A stretch of 5,070 bases of DNA, taken from positions 1-5,070 of the forward strand of contig JAPLLP010000218.1 in assembly GCA_026387515.1 (NCBI GenBank), written 5' to 3'. The position numbers and the translations under genes were made by a program. Source of the DNA: Candidatus Omnitrophota bacterium. Its GTDB lineage: Bacteria > Omnitrophota > Koll11 > Gygaellales > Profunditerraquicolaceae. How positions within the stretch are numbered: position 1 is the stretch's first letter; each line of letters starts with the position of its first letter. Below, in pieces: positions 1 through 4,587 of the stretch. Under the pieces are notes generated by a model. The model was given only the letters and a program-made list of their open reading frames with translations. It had not been told where the DNA came from and searched no databases.

Positions 1-532
1 TGATCTTTCCTTCGCACGGCGCGGGAGACAGGCCCAAACGGTAATATATGCACGCCTTAAGGGGGAGTTCCCGGCAAGAGCGATAAGGAAAACTGCGGCG
101 GATGATCTTTAATACCTCTCTCAGGAGATTGGCGCTGGTATATGGCCCCAGGTAGCGGGCTGCGTCAGGCTCCTTTTTGCGGGTCACGCATATGGCAGGG
201 TATTCCTCGGAGGTTATCTTGACAAAAGGAAAATTTTTATTCTCGCGCAGGGATACGTTATATTTAGGCTGATGTTGATGAATAAAACCCGCCTCCAATA
301 TCAAGGCCTGGGCCTCCGAGGCAACCAGTTTATACTCGATATCGGCGCTCTGAGAGACCAAACTCTGAGTTTTGCTATCCAGCTGGCGGCTAAAATACGA
401 CTGCACCCGTTTCTTCAGTAATTTAGCCTTGCCGATATAGATGATCCGGCCGTTTGCATCCTTAAAAAAATATACCCCCGGCGTCTGCGGCAGATCCGCG
501 ATTAGTCTGTTAATCTTATCGGGTTTAGGCAT
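1..532 (-). CDS. uvrC: UvrC, excinuclease ABC subunit C (N-terminal third, cut by window edge)
   Basis: UvrC makes the two incisions flanking a DNA lesion in UvrABC nucleotide excision repair; its N-terminal GIY-YIG domain cuts on the 3' side. The 177 residues visible run in frame from ATG at 532 to the left edge. The GIY-YIG core is plain: GVY with Tyr21, YIGKAK with Tyr32, Arg42 in KKRV, and the metal-binding Glu at about residue 80 in ALILEAGFI. After it come HQPKYNV (87-93), LGPYTSA (128-134) and FPYRSC (148-153), which are UvrC landmarks and argue against a stand-alone GIY-YIG nuclease. The cysteine-rich segment (153-173) has three of the usual four cysteines, with Ser169 at the third. 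The start is fixed by an in-frame stop (TAA) 18 bases upstream. No Shine-Dalgarno site is visible, and the gene begins 11 bp after murJ ends, so co-transcription with murJ is likely. A short UvrC/Cho-like variant cannot be excluded, because the rest lies outside the window. Confidence 0.9.
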   Translation of the reverse strand, partial: MPKPDKINRLIADLPQTPGVYFFKDANGRIIYIGKAKLLKKRVQSYFSRQLDSKTQSLVSQSADIEYKLVASEAQALILEAGFIHQHQPKYNVSLRENKNFPFVKITSEEYPAICVTRKKEPDAARYLGPYTSANLLREVLKIIRRSFPYRSCRELPLKACIYYRLGLSPAPCEGKI

Positions 533-543
533 GTGTTGAGAGG

Positions 544-1449
544 CTATCGGTTATTACTCTTCTTAAATAGCAGATTAAGGATCTCACGCATCTCGTGCAA
601 CCTGAGAATAAAACCAAAGATGACATAAGAGATTACTCCGGAGGCAACCAGATAGACCAGGTTCGCTAATCTGTAGAATACGCCTTTTATCGGAATAAAA
701 CTATATCGCGCAGCCACATAACAAACCACCCCCATACACAGGCTGGCGCAGGCAATCTTAAGAGAAGAAAATATAAGCGGCCGCAGGTTAAAAGGTTTGA
801 GGCGCTTATACAACCGGACAAAAAGAACCAGGAAACTGATAATCCCCGATAAAGATGTAGCCAGTGCGATGCCCGCCAGCTTCATAGGAAACATAAGTAT
901 CAAATTAAAGATGACGTTCAAAACCAAGGTCAAAGCTGAATTCTTAGTAGGGGTCACGGTGTCCTTAAGCGCAAAAAAACAGGATTGCGTGATTTTGGTA
1001 GCTGCGTAAGCAAATAAACCCAGGCTATAATAGGTTAAGACCTGGGCAGTGGCGTTAATGGCGTAAAGGTCAAACTTCCCTCCGCCAAACAGCCCCTCGA
1101 TCACCGGCTTAGCCAGGACTACAAAAGCTACGGAAGCGGGGAACATCACAAAAAATGTGGCTCGCAGGCCAAAAGAAAGCGTGGATTTCAATTCATCGGT
1201 TTTTCCTTCAGCGGCTTGCGTAGATAAAGTCGGTAATATTGCCTGAGAGAGCGAGGTTGATACAATTCCCAGGGGAAACTGTATCAACCTATAGGCAAAA
1301 TATAATACTGCCACGCCCCCTTCGCCCACGATCACGCTTAGAGAGCCGAATATGGAATCCACAAAGTTATTAAGCTGATAAATAGAAGAACTCAAGACCC
1401 TGGGAACCATCAGCCTGCCGATGGTCTTGGCCGCGGGATGTTTAAAATT
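544..1449 (-). CDS. murJ: MurJ lipid II flippase, C-terminal part (out of frame with its N-terminal part)
   Basis: This is the second half of the MurJ/MviN flippase, which moves the peptidoglycan precursor lipid II across the inner membrane. About 300 residues of clear MurJ sequence start with NFKHPAAK at about 1449 and cover the equivalents of membrane helices 7-14. Landmarks are RLMVPRVL and SIYQLNNFVD (helix 7) and LYFAYRLIQFP, whose Arg aligns with the essential Arg270 of E. coli MurJ. Then come the helix pairs of the C-terminal half, ending in a Lys/Asn/Arg-rich tail with stop TAG at 544-546. The open frame extends upstream to a TTG at 1536, but those first 29 residues are a frame-shifted reading of the N-terminal part and are not MurJ-like, so that start is rejected. 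If translated alone it would need an internal start such as the ATG at 1410, for which I see no ribosome-binding site. Read with the N-terminal part, the product would be about 513 residues. Confidence 0.88.
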   Translation of the reverse strand, partial: NFKHPAAKTIGRLMVPRVLSSSIYQLNNFVDSIFGSLSVIVGEGGVAVLYFAYRLIQFPLGIVSTSLSQAILPTLSTQAAEGKTDELKSTLSFGLRATFFVMFPASVAFVVLAKPVIEGLFGGGKFDLYAINATAQVLTYYSLGLFAYAATKITQSCFFALKDTVTPTKNSALTLVLNVIFNLILMFPMKLAGIALATSLSGIISFLVLFVRLYKRLKPFNLRPLIFSSLKIACASLCMGVVCYVAARYSFIPIKGVFYRLANLVYLVASGVISYVIFGFILRLHEMREILNLLFKKSNNR

Positions 1450-1453
1450 CCTG
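1440..1453 (-). other. Frame break in murJ with possible +1 slippage site
   Basis: On the minus strand the reading CAG-GAA-TTT-TAA ends the N-terminal MurJ frame at 1442. The C-terminal frame reads AAT-TTT-AAA-CAT through the same bases, one nucleotide further on. A one-base forward shift of a Phe-tRNA from TTT to the overlapping TTT, at the UAA stop, would give Gln-Glu-Phe-Lys-His-Pro and continue into the C-terminal half. An AGGA lies immediately upstream. Compared with E. coli MurJ, about 15 residues of the helix 6-7 linker are missing here, so the break is best explained by a deletion of about 44 bp. That deletion may be real or an assembly error. Recoding is a secondary possibility. Confidence 0.7.
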
Positions 1454-2086
1454 AATAGCCAATTGCAACACCCCGCCCACCAGGACGCCCAAGGCCAGAC
1501 CCTTGATCCCCTCGCCGAAGGCCAGTGCAAAGACAATAATTGAAATATTCAAAAGGCATGGGGCAAAAGCCGGAACGGCAAAGTGTTTCAGGGAATTCAA
1601 TGTCCCCAGGGAATACGCAGCCAGGCTTATTAATAATATATAGGGGAAGATAATCCGGTTAAGGGTAATAGTGGCTTGCAGTTTTTCCGGAGAGGCAGTG
1701 AAACCGGGAGCGATCATCCGCACCAAGATGGGAGAAAAAATTATCCCCAGGATAGTTACAGACATAAGTATGACCAAGAGCAGGTTTAACACTACATTAG
1801 CCAGCTCCCAGAATTCTTCTTTAGTGTGTTTAACCGTATATTCGCTGAATACCGGCACAAAGGCCGCGTTAGCCGCCCCCTCCCCTAACAAATCGCGGAA
1901 CAGGTTGGGGATGCGGAAGGCGATCACGAACGCCTGCGCGTAGATATACACTCCGAATATCCGGGCGATCACCACATCGCGCAAGAAACCTAAGATCCGG
2001 GAGCATAATGTTGCCAGGCCTATAATGCCGGCGGACCTGGCAATGGAATGATGGTGACGGGTTAGGGAAGAATTCTCTGTTGACAT
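1442..2086 (-). CDS. murJ: MurJ lipid II flippase, N-terminal part (truncated by frame break)
   Basis: These 214 residues are the first half of MurJ, an inner-membrane MOP-superfamily transporter with usually 14 helices; helices 1-6 are present. Family signatures in order: SRILGFLRD (29-37, with Arg30 and Arg36 matching E. coli Arg18 and Arg24), ARIFG (41-45), RIPNLFRDLLGEGA (58-71, Arg64 matching Arg52), AAFVPVFSEY, MIAPGF, FPYILLISLAAYSLGTLN, FAVPAFAP and LLNISII, ending at GGVLQLAIQ. The position of E. coli Asp39 is Gln51. The protein has about 12 more N-terminal residues than E. coli, including a His cluster at 11-13. The ATG at 2086 is the only reasonable start: a stop codon lies four codons upstream. 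There is no Shine-Dalgarno site before it. The start codon overlaps the -35 box of the divergent rpsT promoter. Everything after residue 212 is lost to the frame change, so this piece alone is unlikely to be a working flippase. Confidence 0.9.
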   Translation of the reverse strand: MSTENSSLTRHHHSIARSAGIIGLATLCSRILGFLRDVVIARIFGVYIYAQAFVIAFRIPNLFRDLLGEGAANAAFVPVFSEYTVKHTKEEFWELANVVLNLLLVILMSVTILGIIFSPILVRMIAPGFTASPEKLQATITLNRIIFPYILLISLAAYSLGTLNSLKHFAVPAFAPCLLNISIIVFALAFGEGIKGLALGVLVGGVLQLAIQEF

Positions 2087-2108
2087 AAAGAGTTAATTGT
2101 GATATAAA
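2080..2108 (+). promoter_or_regulatory. Predicted sigma70-type promoter of rpsT
   Basis: TTGACA at 2080-2085 and TATAAA at 2103-2108 are separated by exactly 17 bp, which is a -35 match of six of six and a -10 match of five of six. Transcription would begin near 2115, giving a leader of about 20 bases that contains the Shine-Dalgarno site. The -35 box covers the murJ start codon (CAT at 2084-2086, read on the other strand). RNA polymerase at rpsT and initiation of the divergent murJ transcript therefore compete for the same 50 bp. This is read from sequence only; no expression data were available. Confidence 0.75.
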
Positions 2109-2122
2109 AAATAATCTAAATC

Positions 2123-2127
2123 GGAGG
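2123..2127 (+). promoter_or_regulatory. Shine-Dalgarno site of rpsT
   Basis: GGAGG lies 8 bases upstream of the rpsT ATG, followed by a run of A. It is the strongest ribosome-binding site in the window and contrasts with the starts of bamD, murJ and uvrC, which have none. Confidence 0.85.
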
Positions 2128-2135
2128 AAAAAACC

Positions 2136-2399
2136 ATGCCAAGACGCAGCACTTCCATTAAAACGCAACGTTCTATCAAGAGAAAACACCTACGCAATTT
2201 GAAGGTAAAGATAGAACTAAAGAAAACGCTGAAGAAATTCCAGGGCCTAGTATCGGCAAAAAAGCTCGATGAAGCCAAGGCGCTCCTCAAAACTACTTTT
2301 TCTAAGCTGGATAAAGCGGCAAAAAAAGGTATTATCCCCGTAAATAGGGCCAACCGCAAAAAATCACGGCTATCCCTGAAATTACTTAAAGGCGCATAA
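2136..2399 (+). CDS. rpsT: 30S ribosomal protein S20
   Basis: S20 is a primary 16S rRNA-binding protein of the small subunit, folding as a helical bundle against the body of the 30S particle. The 87-residue length is typical for the family. The protein is very rich in Lys and Arg: the N-terminal helix carries TQRSIKRKHLRNLKVK (10-25), and the C-terminal block has the family signature DKAAKKGIIPVNRANRKKSR (58-77). The start is supported by the GGAGG site 8 bases upstream and by a near-consensus promoter. It is the only plus-strand gene, lying head-to-head with murJ (49 bp between start codons) and tail-to-tail with holA, with which it shares 18 bp. In enterobacteria S20 represses its own translation; nothing in this short leader shows whether that holds here. 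No intrinsic terminator is clear downstream. Confidence 0.96.
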   Translation: MPRRSTSIKTQRSIKRKHLRNLKVKIELKKTLKKFQGLVSAKKLDEAKALLKTTFSKLDKAAKKGIIPVNRANRKKSRLSLKLLKGA

Positions 2400-3038
2400 A
2401 CTGATAACTAGTTTTTCCAAGGCAAAATCGGGTTTAAGGCGGCCGGTTTTTATCTCCACATCACAGGTAAGAAGAAGCTTTATTCTACGCCCCATCTCCC
2501 GTGCCGGAAAGCTATTCCTCTCCCAGTCATAACGCAAACCACCCATAATCCGTTCTGGTTTTTCTCCCTCACTCAAAAGTTGGCGTAAAACCCTTAGGGC
2601 GCCATGGGTATCGCTGTTTCCTATCTGCCGGCTTAAGGTAAAGGTATCCGGTTTAGGCTTACCAAAAAATGAAAATTTCTGCGCGTAGCGGCAAACAAAT
2701 TTGGTAAACTCATCACGCGTATCATCCCGGTCAAAATCCAAGACCAGGATTATTTCCGGCCTGGCCTTCGGGATATAATCTTTCAAAAAACTACGGATAT
2801 CTTCGGGTAGGACCTGGGCGTCTTTTATGACTACTACCCTCTTCGCGGACTCGACAGGCAGGCACAACAGCCTCTCCTGCAAGGCGTTAAGCCGCAGCCC
2901 TATAGCAGACAGGATATCTAGATTGAAATCTCTAACTTTTTCTGGGAGGAACTGGGTTTTAAGTTTTCTGAACTCTGTTTCTTTGGAAAGGCTGTCGGTG
3001 CCGATCAACAGATATACTGGCGGGGCAGATTTTACCAT
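2382..3038 (-). CDS. holA: DNA polymerase III subunit delta (compact HolA-like)
   Basis: Delta is the clamp-loader subunit that opens the beta sliding clamp for loading onto primed DNA. The 218-residue protein starts like the family: VYLLIGTDSLSKE (8-20), a strand near FNLDIL (38-43), AKRVVVIKDAQVL (65-77, the usual strand before the 'p..l..fl' helix) and EIILVLDFDRDD (95-106). After about residue 130 it goes straight to the collar-like end: FTLSRQIGNSDTHGALRVLR (133-152), GEKPERIMGGL (158-168) and a final DVEIKTGRLKPDFALEKLV block. Family members are usually about 320-345 residues, and the missing part corresponds to the middle domain. The ATG at 3038 overlaps the lptE stop by 7 bp (ATGGTAA), so translation is probably coupled; a GAGGA abuts the start too closely to be a normal site. 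The location between lptE and rpsT supports the assignment, because both are common holA neighbours. Assignment to the family is likely; full delta function is less certain. Confidence 0.82.
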   Translation of the reverse strand: MVKSAPPVYLLIGTDSLSKETEFRKLKTQFLPEKVRDFNLDILSAIGLRLNALQERLLCLPVESAKRVVVIKDAQVLPEDIRSFLKDYIPKARPEIILVLDFDRDDTRDEFTKFVCRYAQKFSFFGKPKPDTFTLSRQIGNSDTHGALRVLRQLLSEGEKPERIMGGLRYDWERNSFPAREMGRRIKLLLTCDVEIKTGRLKPDFALEKLVISLCAFK

Positions 3039-3580
3039 TCCTCAACGCAACGCTCCACAATCCTGCGCGCTAAATCCGCTATAGCGTCGGTGGTTCCTTG
3101 ATCGTCTGTTTTCTTAGTCACGTTCGAAAGGGTAGAAGTAGTGGGAAAATAATCTCCTATGCCGGTAAAATTATTCTCTTGCCAGATTAGTTCGTTTTTC
3201 CGGTTATCCCATAATTTCAAGTTGACCACTACGCTGATGCGGTACTCCTGGACCTCGCTATTCTCATCGTAACGCAGGGCATCGCGCCGGAAATCCACAA
3301 GCTCTCCCTTTAAGGTCACGTCTGCCACATCGGATTTTACCGGCCGCAGGTTTCCGTCAAAGAGAAATTTATTGGTAACACCCTTGGTAACATCGCTTTC
3401 CAGGCGGGGACGGTAAAGCCGGTATTTACTCCCGGTGTCGGTCTGGTTAGCGATTTCTACCTTATTTAGGAAAGGAGGGATATAGATATTTTTGTACTTG
3501 AGCGAGACCGAAGAACGCGTAGTATAGCCGCAGCCCGCCAAAAAAGAAAAAATAAGCACCCAGTAGCCGTACTTCCTCAT
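3032..3580 (-). CDS. lptE: LptE-like LPS-assembly lipoprotein
   Basis: LptE is an outer-membrane lipoprotein that plugs and matures the LptD barrel, which delivers lipopolysaccharide to the cell surface. The 182-residue protein has a lipoprotein signal peptide: MRKYGYW followed by a hydrophobic stretch and the lipobox LAGC, with acylated Cys17. Mature features fit the family: CGYTTRSS right after the lipobox, NIYIPPFLNK (a strand plus 'P.F.N'), a Leu/Arg-rich stretch, ADVTLKGELVDFRRDALRYD, EYRISVVVNLKLWDNRKNEL and a C-terminal helix DAIADLARRIVERCVEEW. The open frame runs 16 codons further upstream to 3628. The start at 3580 is preferred because it gives a proper signal peptide, has GGAG 8 bases upstream (3589-3592) and makes the common ATGA overlap with the bamD stop. 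It lies between bamD and holA in an apparent operon. Confidence 0.85.
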   Translation of the reverse strand: MRKYGYWVLIFSFLAGCGYTTRSSVSLKYKNIYIPPFLNKVEIANQTDTGSKYRLYRPRLESDVTKGVTNKFLFDGNLRPVKSDVADVTLKGELVDFRRDALRYDENSEVQEYRISVVVNLKLWDNRKNELIWQENNFTGIGDYFPTTSTLSNVTKKTDDQGTTDAIADLARRIVERCVEEW

Positions 3581-4518
3581 TTCTTCTTCTCCATCATCTG
3601 TACCCTCTCCAGGGACTTGGCAGCCCAAATGCTGTTAGGATAATTGCCGATGACGTCTTCATAATATATCTGCGCCGATTTAAAAGCTTTTTGCTTCTCG
3701 TAAAAACGGCCGATAGAATAATAACTCTCCGCCTCCCGGTCGTTGAGTTGATTGATATTCTTCTCCGCGTCGCGGGATAGGACCGCGTCGGGATTCTCCC
3801 GCACAAACTCCTCAAATTTATCCTTGGCCTCCTTGGCCGCGCCCTGATCATACGCCGGGCCTCGGGAAACCGCTGCTCGGCAAGAAGCGATCTGAAATTT
3901 TGCCGCGCCCGCCCATTCGCTATCCGGGTAATTAGTAACAACCTTACTAAAGGCCTCTTCCGCCTCGTAATAGCGCATCAGGCCTTTTAGCACCAGGCCC
4001 AATTTATATTGCGCCTTGGGCGCCAGCGGCCCGTAGGTTGAATTCTCCACTATTTTAGCGAATATCTCCAGCGCCGGATTCTCAACCGGGAGGGCAACCC
4101 CCATAGCCTTGCGCTTGACCCCGGACATAAAGGCCTCCCCGATCTTATATTCGCGCTCGTTGATCTCCTGGATACGCTCGGAAAACGGGTATTTATCAAT
4201 AACCTTCTGATAGGCCAGGTACCCCTCATAAAGATTCCCTTGGGTTTCCTCTATCTGGCCCAGATAATACTGGCCCTCCGAGGCCTCAAGGGACTTGGGA
4301 TAACTCCTGAGCAGTTTTTTAAATTCGCGCTTAGCCTCTTCGTAATTCTTTATGTCGTAGAGGTTTTTGGAAAGCTCAAACTGTTCCTTAGGGGTAGGTT
4401 TTACCGCGGTTTTAGGGTTAACCCATTTGCCGGTCTTGGGCGTCCAGATCCAGTAAGGGTAGGCCTTCTCGGCGCTTAAGCATAAAACTATAATCAGGAT
4501 TAAAAATATACGCTTCAT
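3577..4518 (-). CDS. bamD: BamD-like outer membrane assembly TPR protein
   Basis: BamD is the periplasmic TPR scaffold of the BAM complex, which folds barrel proteins into the outer membrane. The 313-residue protein has an export signal (KR followed by a hydrophobic run, residues 2-16). Then comes an aromatic segment YWIWTPKTGKWVNPK (22-36) and TPR-like helix pairs at about 43-75, 80-112, 147-160 and 166-199, each ending in a YP motif (Y73-P74, Y110-P111, Y197-P198). The C-terminal part is diagnostic for BamD: AYDQGAAKEAKDKFEEFV (222-239), then DAEKNINQLNDREAESYY and GRFYEKQKAFKSAQIYYEDV (270-289), matching the 'DQ..A..A...F' and 'arfY...gay.aA..r...v' patterns. Unusually there is no lipobox; Cys13 follows Leu and lies within the hydrophobic run. 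Cleavage by signal peptidase I near Ala16 or Ala19 is possible. Its own promoter abuts the start codon and no Shine-Dalgarno site is present. A general TPR protein is the alternative, but the downstream lptE favours envelope assembly. Confidence 0.83.
   Translation of the reverse strand: MKRIFLILIIVLCLSAEKAYPYWIWTPKTGKWVNPKTAVKPTPKEQFELSKNLYDIKNYEEAKREFKKLLRSYPKSLEASEGQYYLGQIEETQGNLYEGYLAYQKVIDKYPFSERIQEINEREYKIGEAFMSGVKRKAMGVALPVENPALEIFAKIVENSTYGPLAPKAQYKLGLVLKGLMRYYEAEEAFSKVVTNYPDSEWAGAAKFQIASCRAAVSRGPAYDQGAAKEAKDKFEEFVRENPDAVLSRDAEKNINQLNDREAESYYSIGRFYEKQKAFKSAQIYYEDVIGNYPNSIWAAKSLERVQMMEKKK
3589..3592 (-). promoter_or_regulatory. Shine-Dalgarno site that decides the lptE start
   Basis: GGAG lies inside the last codons of bamD, 8 bases before the ATG at 3580. 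With the ATGA stop/start overlap it supports coupled translation from bamD into lptE, and it rules against the longer frame starting at 3628. Confidence 0.65.
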
Positions 4519-4527
4519 AACAGGTTA

Positions 4528-4556
4528 ACTTTAACATATCCTCAAGCCCTTGTCAA
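4528..4556 (-). promoter_or_regulatory. Predicted promoter of the bamD-lptE-holA operon
   Basis: Read on the minus strand, TTGACA (4551-4556) and TAAAGT (4528-4533) are 17 bp apart, and TGT precedes the -10 box as an extended -10 (TGn). The -35 match is perfect; the -10 matches four of six. Transcription would start about 7 bases on, near 4518-4522, while the bamD ATG begins at 4518. The leader would be zero to a few bases, which agrees with the absence of any Shine-Dalgarno site. Prediction from sequence only. Confidence 0.6.
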
Positions 4557-4587
4557 TTATTTACTGTTTGCAACTTAGCATCTCCAA

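Noticed and set aside
797..1009. Plus-strand open frame of 70 codons inside murJ
   Set aside because: It lies antisense to clearly conserved MurJ sequence, has no family features and no ribosome-binding site.
1440..1446. TTTAAAC, a classic -1 slippery heptamer, at the murJ break
   Set aside because: It is not in the required phase with the incoming reading frame, and a +1, not a -1, shift is needed to reach the C-terminal half.
1450..1536. TTG start at 1536 for the C-terminal murJ part
   Set aside because: The first 29 residues are murJ read in the wrong frame; homology begins only near 1449.
1671..1943. Plus-strand open frame of 90 codons opposite the N-terminal half of murJ
   Set aside because: Antisense shadow of a conserved coding region; composition is not protein-like.
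2087..2120. Promoter for murJ on the minus strand in the divergent gap
   Set aside because: The AT-rich gap offers only weak hexamer matches (for example TTAACT near the start codon without a good -35); not distinct enough to annotate.
1869..2359. Two minus-strand open frames across the murJ start and opposite rpsT
   Set aside because: They overlap conserved murJ and rpsT coding sequence in other frames and show no recognisable domain.
2398..2414. Possible terminator hairpin after rpsT (AAACT, 7-base loop, AGTTT, then a short T-run)
   Set aside because: The stem is only five mostly A/T pairs and the T-run is interrupted; too weak to call.
2827..3084. Plus-strand open frame of 85 codons opposite holA
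   Set aside because: Antisense to holA, no Shine-Dalgarno site, no family resemblance.
3581..3628. Longer lptE start at 3628
   Set aside because: It would put an acidic 16-residue stretch before the signal peptide and overlap bamD by about 50 bp; the ATG at 3580 has a better Shine-Dalgarno site and an intact lipoprotein signal.
3594..3941. Arg-rich minus-strand frame inside bamD
   Set aside because: Out-of-frame reading of the diagnostic BamD C-terminal region; the Arg richness is a frame artefact.
4240..4479. Plus-strand open frame of 79 codons opposite the start of bamD
   Set aside because: Antisense shadow with no supporting signal.
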